Assembly: GCA_022402565.1 (NCBI GenBank)
Contig: JAKRSC010000008.1
Coordinates: forward strand, 124,001 to 188,000
Length of the DNA: 64,000 nucleotides
Origin: Hydrotalea sp.
GTDB taxonomy: Bacteria > Bacteroidota > Bacteroidia > Chitinophagales > Chitinophagaceae
Direction of reading: 5' to 3'
Shown piece after piece: positions 35,005 to 44,185 of the stretch. Below the pieces are notes generated by a model. It saw nothing but the letters and a program-made list of their open reading frames with translations, searched no databases and was not told the DNA's origin. Positions within the stretch are counted from its first letter, which is position 1; every line of letters starts with the position of its first letter. A program made the position numbers and the translations under genes.

Positions 35005-35727
35005 ATGAGAAAAATTTTCATTCTAGCATGTACCCTAGTGTTTTCTGGCTTTTTGATGGCTCAGGAAGAGAAAACGGTGGTATTTGATAAAAATGTACAG
35101 CAAAGAAGTGTAAGTGAATTTAATGCTATTCAGGTTTCATCAGCTATTGATTTATATCTGTCTCAAGGAAAAGAAGATGCAGTGGCTGTTAGTGCAGGGT
35201 CTGATGAAATTAGAGATCAAATTAAAACAGTAGTAAGCAATGGCGTGCTAAAAATTTATTTTGATGGGAAGTCTATTCGTAATTGGTCGAATACAAAGAT
35301 GAAAGCCTATGTTACTTTCAAAACTTTGCAAAGAATTGAGGCAAGTGGTGCTTGTAATGTGCGTTTGGTTGATCCACTGCAAAGTGAAAGCTTAATTATT
35401 GAATTGTCGGGGGCAAGCGATTTCCGAGGAAAAGTCACATTAAATAACTTGGCGATAGAGTCAAGTGGTGCATCTAACATAACAATTGAGGGTAAGGCTC
35501 AAACAGCAAAATTTGATTTAAGTGGAGCAAGTAGTATAAAAGCATTTGACTTAGAAATTGCAAAATGTAAGGCTATTGCATCTGGTGCTTCTGTTTTACG
35601 CATGTTTGTTCAGGAAGAATTAAGTGTACAGGCTTCTGGCGCGAGTAGTGTTCAATACAAAGGGAGTGGAGTAATTAAGGATGTGAGTTCAACTGGTGGA
35701 GCAAGTATCAAAAGAAAGGAAAACTAA
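35005..35727 (+). CDS. Head GIN domain protein (DUF2807), second copy
   Basis: A 240-residue exported protein with a signal peptide (MRKIFILACTLVFSGFLMAQ) and no lipobox cysteine, unlike the copy at 11376. The repeated SGA steps (IEASGACNVRL, ELSGASDFRG, IESSGASNITI, DLSGASSIKA, IASGASVLRM, QASGASSVQY) show the GIN-domain beta-helix. Same length as the other copy but diverged in sequence and in anchoring. Function unknown. Divergent from the TPP-controlled receptor transcript, with a short intergenic region between. Confidence 0.85.
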   Translation: MRKIFILACTLVFSGFLMAQEEKTVVFDKNVQQRSVSEFNAIQVSSAIDLYLSQGKEDAVAVSAGSDEIRDQIKTVVSNGVLKIYFDGKSIRNWSNTKMKAYVTFKTLQRIEASGACNVRLVDPLQSESLIIELSGASDFRGKVTLNNLAIESSGASNITIEGKAQTAKFDLSGASSIKAFDLEIAKCKAIASGASVLRMFVQEELSVQASGASSVQYKGSGVIKDVSSTGGASIKRKEN

Positions 35728-35743
35728 GATTGCCTTAATAAAA

Positions 35744-35775
35744 TTTGGATGTAAATTAGGAAAAGCCTAATTTTG
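35744..35775 (+). promoter_or_regulatory. Predicted promoter of tRNA-fMet
   Basis: TTTG, then 20 bp, then TAATTTTG (35768-35775): an exact match to the Bacteroidota pattern TTTG-N19-21-TAnnTTTG. Transcription would begin about 5 nt later, giving a 5' extension of about 10 nt before the tRNA. Confidence 0.6.
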
Positions 35776-35789
35776 CAACCCAATTACAT

Positions 35790-35861
<72 letters not shown>

Positions 35862-35866
35862 CTAAG

Positions 35867-35888
35867 TTCCCGCACAGCGGGAATTTTT
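35867..35888 (+). terminator. Intrinsic terminator of tRNA-fMet
   Basis: TTCCCGC-ACA-GCGGGAA makes a perfect 7-bp stem with a 3-nt loop, followed by TTTTT. It separates the tRNA from era. Confidence 0.85.
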
Positions 35889-35955
35889 ATTTTCAGAGGT
35901 TTGGTTGCTAAGTCGGACCTTTGTTGGTCCAAACAAAAAAACTAGTTGACCCATC

Positions 35956-36825
35956 ATGAAAGTAGGCTTCGTAAATATTTTTGGTAAGCCCAATGCAGGT
36001 AAGAGTACCTTATTGAATGCATTGATGGGGGAAAAATTGGCCATTGTTTCATCTAAGGTTCAAACAACCAGGCATCGCATTAAAGCATTTCTTTCGAAGC
36101 CGGGTGAATACCAAATTATTTTTTCAGATACACCTGGCATTATTGAAGCTAAATATAAGCTACATGAAAAAATGATGGCTGCGGTAAAAAGTGCTTTGGA
36201 AGATGCCGATGTGGCGTTGCTATTGGTAGATATTACTTCTTCTTGGGAAGAATCGGATGAATTGTTTCAAAGCTTACGATTAAAAGTTCCCACTTTGGTT
36301 ATCATCAATAAAATTGATCAAAGCAAAAAAACAGATGAGGCTATTCGCTTTTTTTCAAGTAAGCCGTATGCACAAAAAGTGGTTGCATTATCAGCACTTC
36401 AAAATACAAATACGCCAGAATTGATAGCAGCTATTTTGGAATTACTTCCAGAAGGCTTTCCTTTTTATAGCGAAGAAGATTTGAGTGATTTGCCAACTCG
36501 CTTTTTTGTATCTGAACTGGTGAGGGAAAAAATTTATGAGTTGTATGGAGATGAAATTCCATATCATACTGCCGTCTTGGTAAATGAGTATAAAGAAAAG
36601 GGACATTTGGTGAAGATTCAGGCAGATATTATTGTGCAGCGAGAAACACAGAAAATGATTGTGTTGGGGGAAAAGGGGAAAATGATTCGGGAGTTGGGTA
36701 CAAAAGCTAGAATTGACATTGAACAGTTCATTGGTTCCAAGGTTTTTTTGGAACTTTTTGTGAAAGTTCGACCAAAGTGGAGAGATAATGACACCCATTT
36801 GAGAGAGTATGGGTATTTTGGATAA
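35956..36825 (+). CDS. era: GTPase Era
   Basis: A 289-residue GTPase assisting 16S rRNA maturation and 30S assembly. G1 is GKPNAGKSTL (residues 10-19), G2 lies in VQTTRHRI, G3 DTPGI, G4 INKID and G5 SAL. The C-terminal KH domain includes VLGEKGKMIRELGTKAR. Only 12 bp separate it from der, a neighbour I recall from many Bacteroidota. Confidence 0.97.
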   Translation: MKVGFVNIFGKPNAGKSTLLNALMGEKLAIVSSKVQTTRHRIKAFLSKPGEYQIIFSDTPGIIEAKYKLHEKMMAAVKSALEDADVALLLVDITSSWEESDELFQSLRLKVPTLVIINKIDQSKKTDEAIRFFSSKPYAQKVVALSALQNTNTPELIAAILELLPEGFPFYSEEDLSDLPTRFFVSELVREKIYELYGDEIPYHTAVLVNEYKEKGHLVKIQADIIVQRETQKMIVLGEKGKMIRELGTKARIDIEQFIGSKVFLELFVKVRPKWRDNDTHLREYGYFG

Positions 36826-36837
36826 GAAAATAAGGGT

Positions 36838-38154
36838 ATGAGTTATACAGTTGCAATTGTTGGAAGACCCAATGTGGGCAAGAGTACGTTTTTTAATCGT
36901 ATGCTAGAGCAGCGAAAAGCTATTGTTGATGATTTAAGTGGTGTTACACGCGATCGTCAGTATGGTGTGGCCGATTGGAATGGCAAGCATTTTAACGTAA
37001 TTGATACAGGTGGATTTGTTCCAGAAAGCGATGATATTTTTGAGCGTGAAATACGCAAGCAAGTTAAAATTGCTATCGAAGAAGCAAATGCCTTGGTATT
37101 CATGGTGGATGTAGTTACTGGTATTACAGACCTCGATGAGTCGATGGCGCAACTGCTTAGAACGTCTAATAGGCCTGTTTATTTGGTTGTAAATAAAGTT
37201 GACAACCATGAAAGACAATTGGATGCTACTGAATTTTATGCGCTTGGTTTTGATCAGCTCTTTATGGTAAGTAGTATCAGCGGCAGTGGAACAGGTGAAT
37301 TGTTGGATGCTATTACAGATGCTATTTCTGATGAAGATGCCCAGGAAACAGTTCGTGAAAGTGAACTTCCGAGAATTGCCATCATTGGACAACCTAATGT
37401 GGGTAAGTCTTCTCTTTTGAACGCTATGGTAGGTGAGGAGAGAACCATTGTGAGTGATATTGCAGGCACTACTAGAGATACCATTCATACCTACTATAAC
37501 CTCTTTCAAAAGGAGTTCATCTTAATTGATACAGCAGGCTTGCGTAAAAAGACCAAAGAGAAAGACGATCTGGAGTTCTACTCTGTCATTCGCGCCGTAA
37601 AAGCAATGGATGAAGCGGATGTTTGTTTGCTGGTCATTGATGCTGAGAAAGGAATCACCGCGCAGGATATAAATATTTTTAGTCTTGCCGCTAGAAAAGG
37701 GAAGGGAATGGTTGTGTTGGTGAATAAGTGGGATTTAATTCCCGATAAACAAACCAATACTGCGAGAGATTATGAAAAAGTTTTGTTGCAGAGAATGGCT
37801 CCTTTCACTGATGTGCCGGTATTGTTTATTTCTGCGAAAGAGAAAACCAGAATTTTTAAAGCTGTTGAACTGGCTTTGGAAGTGTATGAGAACAAACAAA
37901 GAAAAGTGCCCACTTCTAAGTTAAATGAAGTGATGTTGAAAGCGGTTCAGTCATATCAAGCTCCTGTTGTAAGAGGACATCAGGTGAAGATTAAATATAT
38001 CACGCAACTGCCAACAGTAGTTCCTTCGTTTGCATTTTTTACCAACTTTCCGGATGATATTAAAATGCCATACAAGAACTATCTAGAAAATCAGCTGAGA
38101 AAAAGCTTTAACTTCAGGGGGGTACCTATAAGGATCTTTTTTAGAAAAAAATAA
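36838..38154 (+). CDS. der: Ribosome biogenesis GTPase Der (EngA)
   Basis: A 438-residue protein with two tandem GTPase domains, each complete: GRPNVGKSTF (residues 8-17), with DTGGF and NKVD, and GQPNVGKSSL (about 182-191), with DTAGL and NKWD. A KH-like C-terminal domain ends in GVPIRIFFRKK. It acts in 50S ribosome assembly. Cotranscribed with era. It ends 5 bp before the convergent DUF1801 gene. Confidence 0.97.
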   Translation: MSYTVAIVGRPNVGKSTFFNRMLEQRKAIVDDLSGVTRDRQYGVADWNGKHFNVIDTGGFVPESDDIFEREIRKQVKIAIEEANALVFMVDVVTGITDLDESMAQLLRTSNRPVYLVVNKVDNHERQLDATEFYALGFDQLFMVSSISGSGTGELLDAITDAISDEDAQETVRESELPRIAIIGQPNVGKSSLLNAMVGEERTIVSDIAGTTRDTIHTYYNLFQKEFILIDTAGLRKKTKEKDDLEFYSVIRAVKAMDEADVCLLVIDAEKGITAQDINIFSLAARKGKGMVVLVNKWDLIPDKQTNTARDYEKVLLQRMAPFTDVPVLFISAKEKTRIFKAVELALEVYENKQRKVPTSKLNEVMLKAVQSYQAPVVRGHQVKIKYITQLPTVVPSFAFFTNFPDDIKMPYKNYLENQLRKSFNFRGVPIRIFFRKK

Positions 38155-38158
38155 CAGT

Positions 38159-38554
38159 CTATTTTTTACTTCTTTTTTTATTGACCAAAGGTGTGCCCAT
38201 CATAAAGCATTCTTTATTCCAGGCTGCACCAGCTTCTAGAAGTTGAAAGATTTCTTTTTCTCTAATGTCTTTTTTTGAGTGGAGAGTAATTCCTGCAATA
38301 AGTTTCCTCTCTTTTTGTTCTAATTGAGGGAATGCAACTGACAGATCTTTGCCCCTACAAAAACAAAGCTCTAACCCACTGTTAACCTTATTGATATAAC
38401 AAAACATACCATAGTAATGATAGAAGGGGAGTTTGAAGCTATATCTTTCTTCTATACCTGCAACGTTGTGAAATAAGTAGTTTCTAATAGCAGTAGCTAC
38501 TTCTGCTAAATGTTCTGGTAAGTCATCAATGTATAAATCAACTTTTGGGTGCAT
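38159..38554 (-). CDS. DUF1801/YdhG-like protein
   Basis: A 131-residue cytoplasmic protein from ATG 38554. The first residues match the DUF1801 (YdhG) pattern, MHPKVDLYIDDLPEHL, and the central YSFKLPFYHYYGMFCYIN is typical. The family has a small alpha/beta fold of unknown function related to the iron-chaperone-like YdhG fold. It follows DUF4954 by 5 bp and may be a by-product of that transcript. Confidence 0.7.
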   Translation of the reverse strand: MHPKVDLYIDDLPEHLAEVATAIRNYLFHNVAGIEERYSFKLPFYHYYGMFCYINKVNSGLELCFCRGKDLSVAFPQLEQKERKLIAGITLHSKKDIREKEIFQLLEAGAAWNKECFMMGTPLVNKKRSKK

Positions 38555-38559
38555 CAATT

Positions 38560-40767
38560 TTATAGCTTATCCATAATACTTTGAATGTTTGCCTTTGTTT
38601 TGGCTAGCAATTCGTTTTGCTGAAGTATAAATGAATTGTCTTGTAATTTACCTAAAACAGCATTCATCTCTGCATTTGAATCGTATGTCATTTTTCTAAA
38701 TGAACTTACATAATCTTTTGCTCTAGATTCATAAATCGACTTGGTTAATCGCTCATAAATTGATAGTGTTCTGTTTAACCAAGTTTGTACTGTATGTTGT
38801 TCAATTTGTTCTTGAGATACATTGGTAATTTCAAGCAAGCATGAAAGTGCGTGTGATTGCTTGAGTTGTTCATAATTATTGGATTCCTGTAAATAGAAGT
38901 CATGCACGTGGTCCCAAGAAGAAATTTTGCCGCTATAAATTTCTTTTCTGAAGTTTTCAAAATGTAGTACAGGTATTAACTGTCCGCCTATATTCATCCA
39001 TTCACCAACATCAGCCAATTTGTTAAATGCTGATTGAAGTGTAGTTTGATTGATTTCAATTTGAGCTTGTAAATAGTTCATAAAGGCTTCCATACCATAC
39101 AAGAAAATCATATCCTCATATTGATGAAATGCTTCGTACGCTTTTTTGATTACTACTTTTCTTTTGCTGTTTTCAAATCCGTCGGCAAGTACTTCTAATC
39201 CTTTTACCACATCTGCGTTTGCTTTTAGCAATTTCAAGCCAGTCTCTATGGCTTCTTGATCAGCCACTTTTTTCTGTTGACTTCTCCAATAAGCTCTGCC
39301 AGTAAATAATGCAAGCAATTGCATGCCTTTTTGCATTTCTATTACAGTATCTGGCGCTAAGTAATGATAATCTAAATGTTGAATAATATCAGTTCTCTTA
39401 TCTCTATCCTGGTATTTCCATGCGTTTCGTTCAAGCGCATACATGTTGTACATAAACCAATACGCAGGCATTACTACCAATTGATCTTTACTCAAATCAT
39501 TGCTTACTAAGCTAAATGGTAATTGAATATTTAATTCAGTTTGATAATCGCTTTTTGCAACAATAGTAAAGCTGGCAAATTTTGAATTGTGTTTTAAGCT
39601 CACACATAGCCCAGGCCAGAAGCCTCTACCTGCTATGATTTCGCCATCCGCAGCGCGACTATTATGATTTGAACCAATGGTTGCTCCGGCAGCAATATTG
39701 CTTTGTCCCATTACCATGGCTGCGCACAAAAATGAATTATTGTGGTGTTGCTCATGTGCAGGAAATATCAATGAGTTTAATACTTCACAACATGAAATGG
39801 TAGCATTGTCACCCAAAAAGCTATTAATTAATCTTGCGCCGTATTTAAGCTGACTATTATCAGACATGATAAATCGAACAGCTTTTGAACCATAGAAGAT
39901 TCTGCAACCATAGCCTATTATTCCGTTAACCAACTCAACTCCTTCGCCAATTTGTGTTCTTCCTTTTTCTCCTGAATTGATGGTTAGATTTTTGAGTTTA
40001 TTTGCACCCTTTACATAGCAGTCGCTTCCAAACCAAACATCTTTAATAATCTTTGAGTTTTTGATCACGCTTCTGTCGCCAACTTTCCCATAATAACCTC
40101 TGTTAGAAGGGAATTTATTCTCAGTAAATTCTTTAAGTTTTTCTTGTAGAATTTGATCGTCTTTGAATTTACTCCAGATATAAGCATCACCTGCGAGCAT
40201 GCCATTAAAAGGCATGATTTTTCGACCTGTATTTTCATTACAAAGTTCCAGCCAAATTCTAACTTCTTCTTTTTCACCTTTTTTAACAATACCATTTCCA
40301 AATTTGGAATGGTTGGTATTAATCATTTCATTGATGTTGCTAATAATAACATCGTTACCAATAATGTAGTGCGATAAATAATTTACGTTATCTATTACAA
40401 CATTATCACCAAAGTCGCAACTGATGATAGTAGAATTATACAAACCTACAGGGAGTCTTAAATCGCTAAAGCCAACACAATAAGGTTCTAACTTTCCAAT
40501 TCTTACTAGCCCGAAGAATTTACAGTTTTTAACAAGTTCTGGGTTAAAGGCATCGGATACAAGAATATTATTCCAATCGTCGCTTGTATTCCTATTTCTT
40601 ACGAGCACTTCAATTTCGTATGCATTAAGCCTTCTGTAATGAATACCATTGTTAATTTGTAGGTTTCTTAAATAGTATTCATTCTCACCTTCGGGCAAGT
40701 AATCGCCTGATATAAAGTCATACCCTAATGAGGATAAAGGCGTTTTCTTGATAATATTTTGAGCCAT
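38560..40767 (-). CDS. DUF4954 protein with left-handed beta-helix
   Basis: A 735-residue protein from ATG 40767 (MAQNIIKKTPLSSLGYD). The central part (about residues 60-430) shows hexapeptide-like repeats rich in I/V-G-x-x steps, for example FGDNVVIDNVNYL, IGNDVIISNIN, FGSDCYVKGAN and GSNHNSRAADGEII. That is a left-handed parallel beta-helix as in acyl- and nucleotidyltransferases such as GlmU. The last 250 residues are helical. The family has no assigned reaction. It directly follows glmS (10 bp), so a link to amino-sugar metabolism is a reasonable inference. Confidence 0.78.
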   Translation of the reverse strand: MAQNIIKKTPLSSLGYDFISGDYLPEGENEYYLRNLQINNGIHYRRLNAYEIEVLVRNRNTSDDWNNILVSDAFNPELVKNCKFFGLVRIGKLEPYCVGFSDLRLPVGLYNSTIISCDFGDNVVIDNVNYLSHYIIGNDVIISNINEMINTNHSKFGNGIVKKGEKEEVRIWLELCNENTGRKIMPFNGMLAGDAYIWSKFKDDQILQEKLKEFTENKFPSNRGYYGKVGDRSVIKNSKIIKDVWFGSDCYVKGANKLKNLTINSGEKGRTQIGEGVELVNGIIGYGCRIFYGSKAVRFIMSDNSQLKYGARLINSFLGDNATISCCEVLNSLIFPAHEQHHNNSFLCAAMVMGQSNIAAGATIGSNHNSRAADGEIIAGRGFWPGLCVSLKHNSKFASFTIVAKSDYQTELNIQLPFSLVSNDLSKDQLVVMPAYWFMYNMYALERNAWKYQDRDKRTDIIQHLDYHYLAPDTVIEMQKGMQLLALFTGRAYWRSQQKKVADQEAIETGLKLLKANADVVKGLEVLADGFENSKRKVVIKKAYEAFHQYEDMIFLYGMEAFMNYLQAQIEINQTTLQSAFNKLADVGEWMNIGGQLIPVLHFENFRKEIYSGKISSWDHVHDFYLQESNNYEQLKQSHALSCLLEITNVSQEQIEQHTVQTWLNRTLSIYERLTKSIYESRAKDYVSSFRKMTYDSNAEMNAVLGKLQDNSFILQQNELLAKTKANIQSIMDKL

Positions 40768-40777
40768 AATTTCCCTT

Positions 40778-42613
40778 TTATTCCACAGTAACACTTTTTG
40801 CAAGATTCCGTGGTTTATCTACGTCTAATTCCTTTGCAACACCAGCATAGTAACTTAATAGTTGTAAAGGAATGACACTGAGTAGGGGGGCAATAATCTC
40901 ATCACAAGCAGGTACAAACATAACATCGTCTGCCATATGACTAATTTGCTGGTCGCCTTCTGTTGCAACCGCAATTACTTTACCTTTTCTGGCTTTGATT
41001 TCTTGTACGTTGGAAACAATTTTTTCATAGTAAGAGTCATGAGTTGCTACAAAAACGACCGGTAAAGTTTCTTCTACCAATGCAATAGGGCCATGTTTCA
41101 TTTCGGCAGCCGGATAGCCTTCTGCATGTATGTATGATATTTCTTTCAGTTTTAAAGCACCTTCTAACGCAACAGGGAAGTTATAACCTCTTCCTAAGAA
41201 CAAGAAGTCAGAAGCACTGGCATATTTTTCTGCAATCTTTTTAATATGGCTTGTATCAGTTAGAATTTCTTTTACTTTCTCAGGCACAGCATATAATTCA
41301 CGTACTAATTGTGTGTAGCGTTCTTGGTTAAGAGTGCCTTTTTTGTAACCAATTTTGAGCGCCATCATCGTTAATGCTGCTAACTGTCCAGTAAATGCCT
41401 TGGTACTCGCAACGCCAATTTCTGGCCCAGCATGAGTATAGGCACCTGCATGACTTAAACGGGCAATGCTACTTCCAACTGCGTTCACAACACCAAAAAT
41501 GAAAGCTCCTTTTTCTTTAGCACTTTCTAAAGCAACTAAGGTGTCTGCTGTTTCGCCACTTTGCGAAATGGCAATAATAACATCCCCTTCATTAATAACA
41601 GGATTTCTATACCTAAATTCAGACGCATATTCCACTTCAACAGGAATACGACAAAGTTCTTCAAAAATATATTCAGCAATTAGAGCGGCATGCCAACTAG
41701 TGCCACATCCTACCATAACTATTCTTGAAGCCTTTAAAAATGAGTCAATATGATTATCAATTCCACGCATAACAATTTCATCATGCTCAGGCAATAATCT
41801 ACCTCTTAAGCAATCGTAAATTGTTTGAGGCTGTTCAAAAATTTCTTTCAACATGAAATGATCATAACCACCCTTTTCAATATGGGCTAGTTCCATATCG
41901 AGTTTAGTAATAAAAGGCGTTTGCTTTTCATTACCCAAGTTCTTCAATATAAGTTCATCGGCTTTGACAATAGCAATTTCATAATCGTTTACGTAAACAA
42001 CCTCTTTGGTGTACTCAATAATTGGAGAAGCATCACTGGCAAGAAAGTGTTCACCCTTCCCAATACCAATTACAAGCGGACTGCCTTTGCGAGCTGCGAT
42101 AATAGTTTCAGGATCGTTTTGATCTATTAATAAAATACAATAAGCACCAACAATTCTCCTAAGTGCAATCCTCAATGCCTCTTCAAGCGTACATTGGTTA
42201 TTTATCTTAATGTCTTCAATAAAGTTTAAAAGAACTTCAGTATCTGTATCGCTGTGGAATTGGTATCCGTTATTGATTAATTCTTGTTTAATGGAAGCAT
42301 AGTTTTCAATAATTCCATTGTGAATCATTGCTAATTCACCGTTATTAGAAACATGTGGGTGAGAGTTTCTATCGCTCGGTTCGCCATGGGTTGCCCAACG
42401 CGTATGTCCAATTCCAACATTTCCGTCTAAGTTTTTTCCTAAGGTGGCTTCTTCCAAGTCTGCAACCTTGCCTTTTTTCTTATGAACTTTAAGTCCTCCA
42501 TTTAAAAGAGCTACTCCAGCACTATCATATCCTCTGTATTCTAATCTTTTGAGTCCTTTAATAACAACGGGGTAAGCATTACGATGGCCAATATAACCGA
42601 CAATTCCGCACAT
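40778..42613 (-). CDS. glmS: Glutamine--fructose-6-phosphate aminotransferase (isomerising)
   Basis: Makes glucosamine-6-phosphate for peptidoglycan and LPS. It has 611 residues, full length. The nucleophile Cys2 lies in the N-terminal MCGIVGYIG, and the GATase loop HTRWATHGEPS is present. Two SIS domains follow (GCGTSWHAAL and FLGRGYNFPVALEGALK). The C-terminus DKPRNLAKSVTVE is the standard family ending. The 148 bp upstream show no glmS ribozyme-like core. Confidence 0.97.
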   Translation of the reverse strand: MCGIVGYIGHRNAYPVVIKGLKRLEYRGYDSAGVALLNGGLKVHKKKGKVADLEEATLGKNLDGNVGIGHTRWATHGEPSDRNSHPHVSNNGELAMIHNGIIENYASIKQELINNGYQFHSDTDTEVLLNFIEDIKINNQCTLEEALRIALRRIVGAYCILLIDQNDPETIIAARKGSPLVIGIGKGEHFLASDASPIIEYTKEVVYVNDYEIAIVKADELILKNLGNEKQTPFITKLDMELAHIEKGGYDHFMLKEIFEQPQTIYDCLRGRLLPEHDEIVMRGIDNHIDSFLKASRIVMVGCGTSWHAALIAEYIFEELCRIPVEVEYASEFRYRNPVINEGDVIIAISQSGETADTLVALESAKEKGAFIFGVVNAVGSSIARLSHAGAYTHAGPEIGVASTKAFTGQLAALTMMALKIGYKKGTLNQERYTQLVRELYAVPEKVKEILTDTSHIKKIAEKYASASDFLFLGRGYNFPVALEGALKLKEISYIHAEGYPAAEMKHGPIALVEETLPVVFVATHDSYYEKIVSNVQEIKARKGKVIAVATEGDQQISHMADDVMFVPACDEIIAPLLSVIPLQLLSYYAGVAKELDVDKPRNLAKSVTVE

Positions 42614-42761
42614 AAGGGTCTGATTTTAAGGCTGCAATATCATTTTTTTTTCTCATACTTAATTTATTATGACTCACAAGTTCAATGAGGACTTATAATC
42701 TTGCAGAAAGCTGAAATATTCAGCATAGATAACCGCATAAAACCGCAATTAGGGGCAATTT

Positions 42762-44153
42762 CTAAAGAAGAGTTCCTTGTAAAAACCAATAAGCTAGGGT
42801 AAAATAGATAATTAATCCAGTTACATCCACTAATGTAGCTACAAAAGGAGCCGATGAAACAGCAGGGTCTGCCCCCGCTTTTTTTAGAAGTAGGGGTAGC
42901 ATGGATCCTGTGAGGGTACCCCAAAGAACAACCCCTAAAAGTGAGCATCCTATAGTTAAGCCAATAAAGAAATAATGTTCTCCATAAATTTCAGGAGCAA
43001 ATTGGTGCCAAATAACAACACGCATCAATCCAATTAAACCAAGTACTGAACCTAGTAGTAGTCCGCTAATAATTTCTCTTCTCATCACCCGCCACCAATC
43101 AGACACTGTAATTTCTCCAACAGCCATAGCTTGAATAATAAGCGTTGAAGCTTGTGAACCACTGTTACCACCACTTGAAATAATTAAGGGTACAAATAAT
43201 GCAAGCACAACAGCCTTTGCAATTTCATCTTCGAAATAACCCATAGCGGTGGCTGTAAGCATTTCACCCATAAACAATACAATGAGCCAAATCACCCTCT
43301 TCTTGAATAGTTTGAAAATAGGAATATCTAAATAAGGTTCATTCAACGCTTCAGTACCACCAATCTTTTGCATATCCTCGCTGAACTCTTCATTAGCCAC
43401 CCATAAGATATCATCAATTGTTACAATGCCTAGTAGAATATTTTGATCGTCGGTAACGGGTAAGGCAACTCGGTTATTCATTTTGAAAACCTGACTGGCA
43501 TGTTCTTGGTCGTCGTGAACATGGAGTGCAACAACCCGTCCGTCTATAAGCTCATCCATTCGCTTGTCTGGAGACGCAAGAATAATGTCCCTAATACGAA
43601 TGTCATCAACCAATTCTCCTTTAGAATTAATCACATAAATCACATCAATGGTTTCACTATTCTTAGCATATTTTCGAATAGTTGCAAACGCCTCGTCTAC
43701 AGTATTTTGCTCATACACATACACATAGTCGGGAGTCATGATTCTTCCCACGCTATCTTCTGGATAACCCAACATTGCGAGGGTTATTTTTCTCTCTTCT
43801 GGGTCCAGTAATTTTATTAGGTCGCGAATAGCTTCTTTTGGCAATTCCTCCAAAAAGTCGGTACGGTCATCTGGCGATAATTCATTTAATAGCTCAACAG
43901 CCGTGTTACTTGGAAGGGTTTGGATGATTCTCTTTTGCGTAGAAACATCCAATATTTTAAAAACTTTTGCAGCCCTATGAAGTGCGAGGTGGGCCATGAT
44001 TTGCGCCTCATATTCTTCATTTTGATCAATTAATTCTGCAACGTCGCTAATATTCAGATCGTTTAAAAACGCTCTGATTTCCAACTTATCTTCTTTTGAG
44101 ATGAGTTGCTCGAAAAGTTCTTGATAGCTGATTTCTTCCAGATCGAGTGACAT
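42762..44153 (-). CDS. mgtE: Magnesium transporter MgtE
   Basis: A 463-residue Mg2+ channel. The N-terminal MgtE_N superhelical domain covers about residues 10-135 (DRTDFLEELP, SVGRIMTPDYV), followed by two CBS domains (about 140-265) and five membrane segments at the C-terminus with GGNSGSQASTLIIQAMA. All regulatory parts are present, so it should gate on cytoplasmic Mg2+. It is divergent from a SET-domain gene with 32 bp between the ATGs. The two promoters share an inverted repeat (44157-44182). Confidence 0.93.
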   Translation of the reverse strand: MSLDLEEISYQELFEQLISKEDKLEIRAFLNDLNISDVAELIDQNEEYEAQIMAHLALHRAAKVFKILDVSTQKRIIQTLPSNTAVELLNELSPDDRTDFLEELPKEAIRDLIKLLDPEERKITLAMLGYPEDSVGRIMTPDYVYVYEQNTVDEAFATIRKYAKNSETIDVIYVINSKGELVDDIRIRDIILASPDKRMDELIDGRVVALHVHDDQEHASQVFKMNNRVALPVTDDQNILLGIVTIDDILWVANEEFSEDMQKIGGTEALNEPYLDIPIFKLFKKRVIWLIVLFMGEMLTATAMGYFEDEIAKAVVLALFVPLIISSGGNSGSQASTLIIQAMAVGEITVSDWWRVMRREIISGLLLGSVLGLIGLMRVVIWHQFAPEIYGEHYFFIGLTIGCSLLGVVLWGTLTGSMLPLLLKKAGADPAVSSAPFVATLVDVTGLIIYFTLAYWFLQGTLL

Positions 44154-44156
44154 GGT

Positions 44157-44182
44157 CGCAAGTTACATATTTGTATCTTGCG
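44157..44182. promoter_or_regulatory. Symmetric divergent promoter/operator between mgtE and the SET gene
   Basis: CGCAAGTTAC (44157-44166) and GTATCTTGCG (44173-44182) are inverted copies with one mismatch. Read outward each gives TAACTTGCG or TATCTTGCG, resembling the -7 box, and each ends exactly 3 nt before the ATG of mgtE (44153) or of the SET gene (44186). The arrangement suggests back-to-back leaderless promoters or an operator shared by both genes. Confidence 0.5.
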
Positions 44183-44185
44183 AAT

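Noticed and set aside
11376-35727. The two GIN-domain genes as a recent duplication
   Set aside because: They share length and repeat pattern only; signal type, sequence and neighbours differ, so they are old paralogues of a large family.
42614-42761. Possible glmS ribozyme or other regulator upstream of glmS
   Set aside because: The spacer is only 148 bp, is AT-rich and shows no paired core that I can match to the glmS ribozyme; that ribozyme is known mainly from Firmicutes.
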